This document shows, piece by piece, positions 44,536-55,745 of a stretch of 64,000 nucleotides of DNA. Position numbers and translations under genes: made by a program. The notes below the pieces were generated by a model. That model was given only the letters and a program-made list of their open reading frames with translations. It searched no databases and was not told the DNA's origin. Every line of letters starts with the position of its first letter. The stretch's first letter is position 1. This DNA is from Boesenbergia rotunda (taxonomy: Eukaryota; Streptophyta; Magnoliopsida; Zingiberales; Zingiberaceae): NCBI GenBank assembly GCA_024364735.1, contig JAGFNQ010000289.1, positions 850,927 through 914,926 on the forward strand, written 5' to 3'.

Positions 44536-45734
44536 GGGTTGAACCAAATCAATTTCTGAAACTGATCAGGTTCAGAAAACAGTCTGTGTCAGACCTCATC
44601 AGTCCACCGACCGATCAGGACTCACTCTGATCGGTCTAGTGACCAATCAAGAAACATACTGATCGGTCCGGTGACCGATCAGATCAACACTGATCAGAGG
44701 TATCAGACTACTCCTCAGTCCGATCCCCTTTTCATCAAATTGTATCAGTGTAATGATCATATCACAAACAAAACTGATACACACAAATATGATACAAACC
44801 AAGTCCAATTGAAACATACTTGATCCTCCATTGGTACAAACCGGTACTAAGTGAGTACAAATTTGTTCAAGTATTCAAACAAGGATAGGAATTTTTAAGA
44901 TCCTTGATTCTCAGAAATTTTTCTGAAACATCAAGTATTAAAATGCTGATTTGTTACAAACCTATGTTGGAATGTTCAAATTCATAAAAAAAAAAGGCTT
45001 TGTAGAGTCATGACTCTTGTTCTTAATATCGTGTTTCGGAAATTTTTCTGAAATAACGAATATCAATAGAGTCTACACCTTATTTTGGAATGCAAATTGT
45101 TAATGCAGTCTGATCAGGAACGTATCAGAGTTTCAGAAATTTTTCTGAAATCTGATCGTTCCCCAGACTAACAAGAAATATTTCTGTATCAAATAATCAA
45201 CGAACCTGATCGGTCACGGAGACCAATCAGGATTATGTGTCCGATACAGCTGCATTCCTTACTTGTCATATGAAACATATACATGTTTGACCATGATATA
45301 TTTCTGTATATGTTTTCATGTGTAATTCACACTTATTGACGTATGATGCATATACATTGTTGCCATGATACATTTGTGGTATATGCCTCTCATATGCAAT
45401 TCAAAAATTATCCTTTGATTATTTTGGATTTTGGGGGGAGACCCTTGATTGAGGGGGAGTTGTGTTCAAACTTAATAACCATACCCTTTTTGATGTTTGA
45501 CAAAGGGGGAGAGAATAACTGATTAAGTTTATGGTTATTATAGGGGAAGGATCATGATTTCCTCATGAGAATTGAATTGATTGATACCTAAACTTAAATC
45601 GGGTTGTCAAACAACAAAAAGGGGGAGATTGTTGATGCAGTCTGGCCCGATTGTTGTTTTGGTGTTGACATCGATTTTAGTTTAGGTTGATGATTATGAT
45701 TATGATTAAGTCCTAATCGCGGATTAGGCACGTT

Positions 45735-46230
45735 GTGATTGGAAAAACCTAGCTTGGAGGGCTAGGTGATGAAAAGTCCTAACCTGGAGGGTTAGGTGTG
45801 ACAAATCCTAGCTTGGAGGGCTAGGTGTTGAAAAGTCCTAATTCGGAAGGGTTGGGTGAAAAGTCCTAGCTTGGAGGGCTAGGTGAAAAGTCCTAACTTG
45901 GAGGGTTAGGTGAAAAGTCCCAACTTGGAGGATTAGGTGAAAAATCCTGGCTTGGAGGGTCAGGTCTTAGCCTGGAGGGCTAGGTTGGAGGAAATCCCGG
46001 TGAGTGAAGCCGGGTCCTGGTGAGTGAAGCCAGGTGTTGGAAATCCCGGTGAGTGAAGCCGGGTCCTGGTGAGTGAAGCCAGGTGATTGAAATCTTAGTG
46101 AATGAAGCTAGGTTGAAATCCTGGTGAGTAAAGCCAGGTCCCGATGAGTGAAGCCGAGTGACCGAAACCCTGGTGAGTGAAGCCAGGTCCTAGCTTGGAG
46201 GGCTAGATTGAAGTCCCAGTGAGTGAAGCT
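45735..46230 (+). repeat. Hairpin-repeat array in LTR F
   Basis: About ten units of 'aagtcctagcttggagggctaggtg' type, followed by about nine of 'cccggtgagtgaagccggg' type. In each unit the outer bases pair (CCTAGC/GGCTAGG, CCTAAC/GGTTAGG, CCCGG/CCGGG, CCTGG/CCAGG, CCCAG/CTGGG) around an invariant loop. Confidence 0.9.
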
Positions 46231-46294
46231 GGGCATGGCACGAGTCAGAGAAGGGCTGGAGGCTTGTTTTCGTGACTTAGAGTGCATTTGGGCT

Positions 46295-46800
46295 TGCCTG
46301 GATCGGTCTGGTGACCGATCAGGGAAGTTGGCACGGTGCTCCTTCGTGGATCAGTCTGGTGACCGATCCAGTGATGGCTGATCGGTCTGGTGACCGATCA
46401 GGGAGCATATAGTTCACCTGCTGCTCTGCTTCGGATCGGTCCGGTGACCGATTAGGGAGCATCCAGTAGGTTTTGGGAACCTTACTGATCTGCTCCTGAT
46501 CGGTCTGGTGACCGATCAGGGATACTGTTCAGATCGGTCTAGTGAACGATCATTTGTCGCAAGGTTCTCACTATCACCGATCAGGATGACTCCTGATCGG
46601 TCTAGAAGCAGCCTGATCGGTCTGGTGACCGATCAGGCTGGAGCCTGATTGGTCTGGGGACCGATCTGGAGTGTGCAGCAGAATGCTGGATTGGTCTGGG
46701 GACCAATCAGGAGTGTGCAGAAGACTGCTGGATCGGTCTGGTGACCGATCAGGGTCCTTCCTGATCGGTCTAGTGACCGATCAGGAGCAGAACTTTAATT
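46295..46800. repeat. GATCGGTC..GACCGATC palindrome cluster in LTR F
   Basis: About ten copies of a 22-24-bp near-palindrome (TGATCGGTC, 4-bp centre, GACCGATCA). Scattered single copies also occur in the F interior (44600-44700, 45205). The same motif fills 58193-58545 in gypsy LTR K. Confidence 0.92.
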
Positions 46801-47616
46801 CAAATACGCTGTCAGAAGCTCTGATCGCGACTATTTTCTCTGCCGATTCTCTGATACATTGCTGATTTCATTTGATATGCTTTGCTTTGCCTCTGGTGGA
46901 GTGTGCAGGTGATAGCAGGTGATTCAAACACTCAAGGAGAGTCAATGGGAGGCTTTCCTTGGAGCAGGTTTGTTTGTTTCTACTTCTCAGGTTTCAACGA
47001 CAACTGAGGCATGGCTGGCGACTGACGGAGGCTCAGCAGGAGAGGGACTTTAGTGGACTGAGTGCTCAAGGAGGTCAGTGGGTTCAGGCTGTGCTCAAGG
47101 GATGCTGATGGAGCCTGGCGATGAAGCAGAAGCTTAAGAGGAAGATGAGAAGCAGAGGAGGCAACAAGAACGAACAGGAAACAAGCAAGTGTGGCTGTGG
47201 GTTTCGCTGGTGTTGTTGTGCTCCTTGTGTAGCTTCTCTCTTGAGCTTTCTTGCTACTGTCTTGTGAGAGGTTCCTCCTTAGTCTCGTGAGCTTACCTTG
47301 TATCCTATTGAGACGCTTGTGGAGAGGTTTCTCCACCGAGAAGGAGGCGCTATTTTATCCGGGTCACCGTGGCTTGATCTACCGACGATCAAGGGATCAC
47401 CCACCTCACGGGCACGCCAAGGAGTAGCGACAAGTTATCCCCGAACCTTGTACATCTTCGTCTTAGTGTTTGTTTGGTTTGCGTTTCCTTCTCTGCTTTG
47501 TTCTTTGTTTTGCATTTGCTTCCGCTGCTAATCTGATCACGCAGAAAATATCAAAGAGCAACTTGTGGGTGCCTGGCTACATTCACCCCCGCTCTATAGC
47601 CATCCGAGTTCCAACA

Positions 47617-48022
47617 GTGGAGCCATAGTATGGAGGAGTGTCAAGTACAAATGCGTGGTGGACTCCACCATGGAAGCTGAGAATGAGGCAGCCAAGGAAG
47701 ATGTATGGTTCAGGAACTTTATCATGGACTTGGATGTGATTCCTCATTTGCCCAGATCAATCACAATCTATTGTGATAACAGTGGTGCAGTTGCAAACTC
47801 GAAGGAACCACGAGCCCATAGGCTAGTAAACACATAGAGCACAAGTACCACCTGATACGAGAAATAGTAAAGCGATGAGAAGTAGCTGTCGCCAAGATTG
47901 CATCGGAGGTCAACCTGGCGGATCCTTTCACTAAGGCTCTTCCGGCAAGGGCATTTGACCGGCATGTGGAGGATATGGGAGTCAGATGTATGGCAGTGAG
48001 AGAATAACAAAGTCTTTAAATA
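47617..48022 (+). pseudogene. RNase H of element G
   Basis: GAIVWRSVKYKCVVDSTMEAENEAAKEDVWFRNFIMDLDVI and CDNSGAVANSKEPRAHR, then a frameshift near 47820, after which the frame continues with EHKYHLIREIVKR and ADPFTKALPARAFDRH. The C-terminal Asp context (YCDN) is intact; the first RNase H Asp region is missing because the copy starts at the F boundary. It ends about 12 bp before the 3' LTR, with PPT AGTGGGAGAT between. Confidence 0.85.
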
Positions 48023-48034
48023 TAAGTGGGAGAT

Positions 48035-49891
48035 TGTTAGATGTGTATACTAAAAGTCTTGTCTTTTTATATATATGATCATTTAATTTTGAAAGAGAAT
48101 CACAACATCACAGATGGGTATTTATATTAGTATATGCATAAAAGTCCAATACTCTGCATTGTAGATAACATGGTGTGTCGTATCACACAGAAGATCATGT
48201 TGTCAGTCCCTTGCATACTATAAGTAAAGGCTCACAACCGAGATGGAGTTGGACAAACCATCGGGATGATTGTAGTGTAATTAGGTGTGGTTTGTCTTGA
48301 CCATAGAATTACACTAGTGTGGTTTGTATACATTGAGCAAGATCAAAATTAGAGGTCATCCAATTTGTACTGACTTAATAATAGGATTGGACCTCGGATT
48401 ATTATGGAGTATAATCCCTAAATCCCTATATAATAACGGATACGTATAGTTAATATTTATTTCTTTGATTTACCAATAGGCGAGATTTATTCTGCTAAAT
48501 CGATAGGCCCGATAAGTTGGGAAATAATATTAATTATATGGTGTGTCATTGATTATTGATGGAATCCGTGTCCTGGTAAGTCGGGATGATGATGCCCCCT
48601 TGATGAGCTCATAAGGTTCATCATGTTAAACCTTGCAGGTGAATTTGATCCAACATGATGATAAGGTTATGTTGTACTAGTCAAGGAGTTAGAAGTTGAT
48701 TAATTTGAATTATCAGTAATTTAAATTAATCAACGGGCATACGATATCTTAAACGTGGGGGGATGGATGTACTCATAATATATGGAGCTCATATGAAAAT
48801 ATGGGGGTTGGTGAGGAAGTTCAATGGAGATCCTTTAGTGGAATGAATCTTCATTAATGGATTGGTTTTAGATCCATTAGTGGGCCAAGACCCAACTTCT
48901 CCTCTTGGTCCCTACCTTAGCCCTATATATACCCCATGGGATAGAGAAACCAAGGCTTAATCCAAGAAATCATCCAACCAAGGCTTTTCCCTCTCTCTCT
49001 CTCCTTCTCTCTCCTAGGGCACCGGCGGCAAAGGGAGGAATCCTTCCTCCTGTCTCCTTCTTTTATCTCTTCTTCTTCACTCATGGTGACCGGACATCAC
49101 AAGGATAAGAAGGAGATCACTTCTCCTTTTGTGGTGCGGAGAGAAGAGGAGGAGAAGTGGGAGGCTGGCGGCGGAAAATAAGGGAGTTCCTTGGTGGTCG
49201 GCGGTGCCACAAGCAAGGAAGGAGGAGGTTTCGGCCGATTGGTTTGGTGAAGAAGGAGTGCTATTCTCTCCTTCTTCTTCTTCTTCATCTTTCTCCTTGG
49301 AGTATCCTTGTGGCCGGAGGGTTTGGTGAGCTTGGAAGGTCGGCGACGCTTGGATAGGGAGGAGGAAAGTGGCCGGCGCAAACCCTAATCACTAGGGTTT
49401 GTTGGAGCAAGTTAGAAGGAAGAAGAATGTTGATTTTGGAGCGCCTTGGTGATCCCGGTTCTCGGTAGCTCGTCGCCCACATGATGTACGGGAGGGAAGG
49501 GACATACGGTAGAAGACTACGAGGTAAAGGAAGGTATAATTCTCTTCCATGACTCCTTTGTTTTAGTCTTATCATTTTATGTGAGTTAATTGATTATTAT
49601 TGTTTTGATTATTTGTTAATCATTGATAATAATTAATTAATTGGACCCCGATAATAAACACAAAAATGGGCGAGCTATTGGTCATCTTTTCCACAGTCAA
49701 ATGGTTAGGCAAATTACAAGGCTCGATCTTTGAGATTGGCCAAGTTGTAATTTGAACCGTTCGATACGATGATGAGATGGTCGTTGGGAGACGGGTTTCC
49801 ATTCGGATTAATTTTTAATCCATAGACATGGTGAGGTCTCTCAAGGACGACCAAATATTCGCTTAGGAAACCCGCCAAGCTATACCCATCA
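48035..49891 (+). repeat. Right LTR of element G
   Basis: 1,857 bp, TGTTAGATG...CCCATCA, colinear with 39377-43534 minus S2 and differing by scattered substitutions and small indels. It retains the empty S2 target at about 48130 and TATATATA at 48924-48931. The small open frames in its GC-rich leader (about 49100-49360) are not genes. Confidence 0.9.
48924..48931 (+). promoter_or_regulatory. TATA box in right LTR of element G
   Basis: TATATATA, same context as 42573-42580. Confidence 0.6.
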
Positions 49892-50200
49892 AAAATCTAG
49901 ATCGAAAATAAACAAAAAGCTCGGCTAAACACGTGTCATATTTAATTACAAAAATTAAATACTATTTAGCCTCGTCAACCCTAAGGTTTTAATTAATTAT
50001 AAAAATTTGCACAATCAATCACACAATCATATTTAAGCCATGATAAGTTGGAATCTAGTGCCTGCAACAAAGAGTTAGTCTATGCACATGCACATATCAT
50101 CCAGTAAAAATAATATATATGATAATGTACAAGTAATTAACCAAATCCTAAACACATAAAACCAGAAACCTCAGCTCTGATACCAATTGTTGGGTATGGC
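49892..50200 (-). repeat. Inverted leader, PBS and LTR tip of a G-family element
   Basis: Reverse complement of 43535-43830: it ends with a perfect iMet PBS on the minus strand (50174-50185) and 13 bp of LTR end (50188-50200). It directly abuts the plus-strand LTR end of G at 49891, so two G-family sequences meet in opposite orientation. Element H starts at 50201. Confidence 0.85.
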
Positions 50201-51189
50201 TGTGGGATCGTTTAGTATCGATAGAGGGGGGTGAATATCGATAAAATCTTTTCAGATTAAAAAGAGCAATTACGCATCGGAAAAGTTCAAATCAACGGTA
50301 ACACTTTGATTTTTTACTTCGTTCGGAGTCTAGATCGGCTCCTACTCCAAGGCCCACGATCCTTGTCCGTTTACGATAGGCAATTCTATATTCCGAAAAA
50401 GTAGTACAAAATGAAGTTCGAATACAGAAATTAATTACAACACTTAATTAACAATTATACTGATGACCGGAGAAGATTCGTAGATCGGAGCCGCGGGTCT
50501 TCGTTGGCGCTTGAGACTTGAGCACGGAGCGTTTGGAGCAGTGTGCTTGAAAGAATTAGTTGGAAGCAATTGTGTCTAGAAGCAAGGGGTGAACCCCTTT
50601 ATATACTCGGTTCTTGGGCGCTTGTGTTGAAGGGGGCGCCTAACACGTGGCCTGTTCTGCGCGAATCCATACCCTTAGACTTAGCCAGCGCTTATCCCTT
50701 CAATTGGGGCGCTTGAGCTGACTGGGGCACTTGTATCAACATAGGCGCCTCATTTGCTGACTTGGAGGCTTGCTTCGAGACTGCTTTGGAACACCCTTCA
50801 TCTGGGACGCCTGTCACCATACAGGCACCTGTATGATTAGGCGCCTGACTCCATTCAGGCGCTTGGGAGCAAAAACCTTCAACCTTTGTTCCTACAACCA
50901 GGGTTAGTTCCAAAACACAAATAATAAACAGATAATGTATAAGTTAAGCACAATTAAAAGCCTGAGCTGTCTTGGTTCTGACTTTGGGCTTCCGAAATGG
51001 AACCCTAGGTTGAACCAACACCTAGTGTTTCCTCCTACGGGGAACATGTCCTCATCTACTATTCTCAGGAGAGTTTACCTTTTTGCCAACCAACTCCTCC
51101 AGTTGGACTTTTTCCCAATCCTCCGGATTAGGTCTTCATGCCCAGTCCGCGACTAGGACTTATTGCCCAACCCTTGGTCAGGTCTTCAG
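50201..51189 (-). repeat. LTR H (element D family), truncated
   Basis: Reads TGTGGGATCG at the left end, the complement of the D LTR end CGATCCCACA. It matches D in reverse: 'ctcctactccaaggcccacg', TATA box (50597-50605 minus), GGCGCC-rich cluster (50620-50870), 'cttggttctgactttgg', then the beginning of the hairpin array, where LTR I cuts it at 51190. It is about 250 bp short of full length. Confidence 0.82.
50597..50605 (-). promoter_or_regulatory. TATA box of LTR H
   Basis: TATATAAAG on the minus strand followed by GGGGTTCACCCC, as in LTR D. Confidence 0.65.
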
Positions 51190-51879
51190 TGATAGATTGA
51201 GTGCGTTGCTAAAGGGGGGGTGTGAATAGCAATTTTTTGAAGTTTTCTCTACAAAATTGTTAGCACAATACAAACAAAAATATATGAAAAACAAGAGAAC
51301 AATGCAAACTCAGACGATTTTACTTGGTATCCACCCCGAAAGGTGACAAATCCAAGGATCCACTTGGTTGCTGTAACACCCGTTTTTTTTTTCTTTGACC
51401 ACCATAAAGCGGCGTTACGTTAACATACTTAGGGCATGTAGACATCATAACGCAGCGGAAAACTTTAAACTTACACCTACATGCACTTTCTACCATTCCT
51501 AGCATCATAACATACTTAACATCATGTCATACTTAGCATCATGTTATACTTTAGCATTCTGTCATACTTTAGCATCATATCATAGAGTCATAGTCATATT
51601 CATGTACTTAGTAGTAAAGGTAAAGTTCTATCATAAGGCAAGCAAACATATGGTCTCTTGGCCAAGTCACTATCACACACATTCTGCAAAGCCCTCCTGC
51701 TGCTTCCTTACTGTTCCTTTGCGTGATCTGCGGTATAAGAAAATAAAACTATAAGCACACAGGCTTAGTAAGACTCTTTCCTACTCACTAAAACCGTCCG
51801 TCACTTAATCATAAACATATGAAACATTAGCATACTTAATGCTTTACTTAGATCATCATCCTTATCATCACTTAGCATT

Positions 51880-52730
51880 CATTCGACATGTCGTGGACAT
51901 GGCTTCATCACATTCATAGCATGGCATAAACATAACCATAAACATTCACGTATGGCATCATACTTGACATAAACATAAACATCGTAAACATTCATAGCAT
52001 GGCATAATACTTGACATAGACATAAACGTCGTAAACATTCATAGCATGGCATAATACTTGGCATAGACATAAATAAAATCATGGCATAACCTAATTAAAA
52101 TCATGGCATCATATACTAACATGAGCATAAATAAAATAATGGCATTCCAACATAACATAAACATGACTAAATCATGGCATCCTAAACTAACATGAACATA
52201 AATAAAATCATGGCATCCTAACCTAGCATAAACATAATTAAATCATGGCATCCTAAACTATCATGAACATAAATAAGATCATGGCGTCCTAACTTAGCAT
52301 AAACATAATTAAAGCATGGTATTCTAAACTAGCATAAAATCATGGCATCCTAACTTAACATAAACATAATTAAATCATGGCATGAGCATAATAAAATCAT
52401 GGCATAGACATAAATAAAATCATGGCATAAACATAAATAAAATCATGGCATAAACATAAATAAATCATGGCATCCTAAACTATCATGAACATAAATAAGA
52501 TCATGGCGTCCTAACTTAGCATAAACATAATTAAAGCATGGTATTCCAAACTAGCATAAAATCATGGCATCTTAACTTAACATAAACATAATTAAATCAT
52601 GGCATGAGCATAATAAAATCATGGCATAGACATAAATAAAATCATGGCATAAACATAAATAAAATCATGGCATAAACATAAATAAATCATGGTATAAACA
52701 TACTTTTCATAAACATACCTTTCATAACAT
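51880..52730. repeat. 'aaatcatggcat..cataaacata' repeat array in LTR J
   Basis: Some 20 irregular copies of a roughly 25-45-bp unit built from 'cataaacataaataaaatcatggcat' and 'cctaacttagcat'. There is a higher-order repeat: the block 52260-52460 is repeated nearly exactly at 52475-52665 (period about 215 bp). Confidence 0.85.
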
Positions 52731-53518
52731 AATGCATAGCATAAATGGATGCATGTAGCAACTGTGCATATATATATATAAGGATGCTTAATCTTGAAAA
52801 CATGCTTTTAAATACTTGAACATAATCATAACATGCATTGGGCCCTGGCTTGTACCACATTCATTCATCATATGCGCGCATCCCTAAATAAATACGAGGT
52901 AGCTAATCTCGACCTACTAGGGTAAGGACAGCATCATCGGTAGTCCCCGAACCGAGGCGTTCTTAAGGTGCCCATCCCTGTTGCACAGCTTCGGTAGTGC
53001 CAGAACCGTGGACAGCATAGTCGGTAGTCCAGAACCGGGGCGTTCTTAAGGTGCCCATCCCTTGGACCCATACTTCGGTCCGGTACAAGCCCATTCATAA
53101 AATAAAATACTTTGCATGCTTCATCATTCATAAGTCATTCATGGCATACTTATCATAACATAACTTGTTACGGCTCAGCCCGTCTACCGGCCCATTTACC
53201 GGTCCTTATGACCGTCGTACCGTCGACCATCGACCGTGCCGTTTAGCATATTCATTCATTCATCATACTTAGCCTTCATTCATCATTTTCATTATTAGAC
53301 ATGGCATAGGTACACATCATTCATATAGCATGGCATACACACACAAGCATGGCATACATTCATATCATTCATAAGACATGTCATACATACATATCATTCA
53401 TACATCATGTCATACATACATATCATTCCTAAATCATGGCATATGTCTAAACATTCTATGACCTAACGTATATTTCATGACATATAAGCTATAGGTTTAG
53501 TTAACATGGTATTCCTCC

Positions 53519-54440
53519 ACCTTACTTAAGCATACCTCCTAATCACCTATACCCTAGGGTACTCTAGGGTACCTCAAAAATTCCCAAAAATTTCAATTAA
53601 CTTCTAAACATCATAAGAGAACATTAAATAACATTCTAAAGATTTTTGGCATATTTTTAGACCTTTAAAACATGCTGTCCGAAACCCTTGAACCTAAGGT
53701 TCTGGGTTTTGCTTCTTTCATGTTGGCCGAAACTCTAGGGTGTCCTAGAGTACTCTAAAAATTCCCAAAAATTATACTTAACTTCTAAACATCATAAGGG
53801 AATACTAAATAACATTATCATGATTTTTAACATATTTTTAGACCTTTAAAACATGCTGGCCGAAACCCTTGAACTTAAGGTTCTGGGTTTTACTTCTTTC
53901 ATGTTGGCCGAAACTCTAGGGTGTCCTAGAGTACTCTAAAAATTCCAAAAAATTATACTTAAATTCTAAACATCATAAGGGAACACTAAATAACATTATC
54001 ATGATTTTTAAAATATTTTTAGACCTTTAAAACATGCTGGCCGAAACCCTTGAACTTAAAGTTCTGGGTTTTGCTTCTTTCATGTTGGCCGAAACTCTAG
54101 GGTATCCTAGAGTCATCTAAAAATTCCCAAAAATTATACTTAACTTCTAAACATCATAAGGGAACACTAAATAACATTATCATGATTTTTAACATATTTT
54201 TAGACCTTTAAAACATGCTGGCCGAAACCCTTGAACTTAAAGTTCTGGGTTTTGCTTCCTTCATGTTGGCCGAAACTCTAGGGTGTCCTAGAGTACTCCA
54301 AAAATCCCCAAAAATTACACTTAACTTCTAAAAATCATAGGGGAACATAAAATACTATTATCATGATTTTTAACAGATTTCTAGACATTTAAAACATGAT
54401 GGCCGAAACCCTTTGAACATAGGAACCTTGATTTTGTTTC
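53519..54440. repeat. 181-bp tandem repeat in LTR J
   Basis: The marker 'ttctgggttttgcttc' recurs at 53700, 53881, 54062 and 54243, a constant 181-bp step. A diverged unit lies before and a partial one after. Each unit contains 'catgctggccgaaaccc' and 'ctagggtgtcctagagtac'. The middle units are most alike, as expected from recent unequal exchange. Confidence 0.92.
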
Positions 54441-54854
54441 CCTTCAACATTAAATCCGAAACTAACCCATATATCATGCCAAAAATCATGGAAATCATAG
54501 GTAACTATTATACCACAGGTGAGGGAGTCTTACCTTAGATTTCTTGATTTTTAGACCTTGGATGGAAAGAAGGAAGAAGACTTGACCACACCTAGCCCTT
54601 GGAAACTTGAGAAGACCTTAGATCTTGGAGGATGAGACTTTTTGTGAAGTTTTCTCAAGGGAGAAGTCCTCCTTGAGTGCTCGGCAAGAATGGAGAAGGA
54701 AGAGAGAAGCAAATGCAATTTATGGCATGAAGAATGAAACTCCCAAACCCCCTTATTAATCAACCATTAAAGTGGTGAATGAAGAGTTTTCCATGGCCCT
54801 TCGTCTTCTTCTACCATTTAACCACCATTCACTCCATTTCCTCACAAGAATTCC

Positions 54855-54922
54855 TTGCTAGGTGAGTTGGTTAATGCATTCTTGGTTGTACAAGAGGTTC
54901 AAGGTTCAATCCTTGGCCCATG
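54855..54922 (+). other. tRNA-shaped module in LTR J
   Basis: 'gctaggtgagttggtta' (A-box/D-arm-like) and 'gaggttcaaggttcaatcc' (B-box/T-arm-like) about 35 nt apart, with a CAAGG/CCTTG stem. It is on the strand opposite to the element. Homologue in K at 59001-59077. It is not a complete cloverleaf. Confidence 0.4.
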
Positions 54923-55624
54923 CACCTTTATTTTATTTTATTTAATCCTTTTTCTTATTTTCGAAAATTCCCCTTTTATTTCGAAAATTCTCCAAAAATG
55001 ACCCATAATTATGCCAATATTCCTAAATAAAATTCTTTTATATTTATATTAATTTTACCCAATTACTACCCATTTTTGGAGCCCATTTAAAGCCCATTAG
55101 TACCAAATCTCTTTATTTAAATGGGGAAATTAGACTAATATTTACCCAAAATCATGCTAATATATCCAATTAAATCCTATTTATATTTATACTAACTTTT
55201 ACCTAAAATCCACCGATAATTATGGTACTAGCAAGCCCATATAAGGCCCATTAGTGCCCTTTTTTCCTAATTTAAATGGGAAAACATGGATTTTCTAGGC
55301 CCAAGTTTGCATTAATATTCCTTGGTCCCTTGGAAAATTATCTAAACATGCTTAATATTTTAATAAAATATTAAGAGAATTTTCCGGGTCGTTACAGTTG
55401 CACACTCTCCACTATGAAAAGCTCCTTCAAGGTGAAGAAACCTTTACAAAAGTCGTCTTCTTCCTATTTACAGGATACAATGAGAAGCGAGACGAAGATC
55501 TGATCAATTGGGGCACTAGCAGCACTTTGGTACAGTAAGAAACCGTACCATTCTCGTGCCAAAATGTCCCCTTTAAATAAGAGAACATGACAACTTCGCA
55601 AGTTGTCCAGCCCCGCAGCAGACA

Positions 55625-55745
55625 GTCGATTGGCCTAGCTTTAAATGTCAGCCAATGGCTAGTTTTTGGGGATGACCAGTCGACTGCTCCTGGTGCAGTC
55701 GACTGGTCCGAGGCTAAAAACTTTCTGTGAGTTTTGGCAGTCGAC
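55625..55745. repeat. CAGTCGACTG palindrome cluster in LTR I
   Basis: Three perfect copies (55679, 55700 and 55739 regions) and one CAGTCGATTG variant (about 55623), just upstream of the LTR I TATA box. Same core as in gypsy LTR L. Confidence 0.85.

Larger units (their letters stand above)
44536..47616 (+). mobile_element. Element F: 3' part of a Sirevirus-like element
   Basis: Non-coding interior (44536-45629) with several PPT-like boxes (GGGGGGAGA at about 45434, GGGGGAG at 45458, AAAGGGGGAGAGA at 45504). A final PPT AAAAAGGGGGAGAT at 45616-45629 is followed by a 1,987-bp LTR (45630-47616). The 5' LTR, PBS and coding region are missing, apparently lost together with gag-to-RNase H of element G. 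The right flank starts GTGGA inside the G RNase H codons; no left partner remains. I assign it to Sirevirus-like elements on the multiple PPTs and LTR layout only. Confidence 0.75.
45630..47616 (+). repeat. 3' LTR of element F
   Basis: TGTTGATGCAG...TTCCAACA. The order is: hairpin-repeat array (45735-46230), palindrome cluster (46295-46800), then a transcribed-type region ending in 'attcacccccgctctatag', the C-run shared with LTRs A, D, H and I. No clear TATA box; 'tttaattcaaatac' at about 46794 is the best candidate. Confidence 0.85.
51372..55396 (-). mobile_element. Solo LTR J (gypsy, 4.0 kb)
   Basis: 4,025 bp, TGTAACACCC...GGTCGTTACA, with exact TSD GTTGC (51367-51371 and 55397-55401). 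Modules at 51660-51800 and 52860-53000 match LTR K (57130-57290, 57610-57720) and LTR L in the same order, so it belongs to the same chromovirus-like gypsy group in minus orientation. No PBS, PPT or coding sequence. Unusually long because of two internal repeat arrays. Confidence 0.9.

Noticed and set aside
45735..46230. Regular repeats resembling a CRISPR array
   Set aside because: Units are contiguous with no unique spacers, in a plant retrotransposon LTR, and there are no cas genes.
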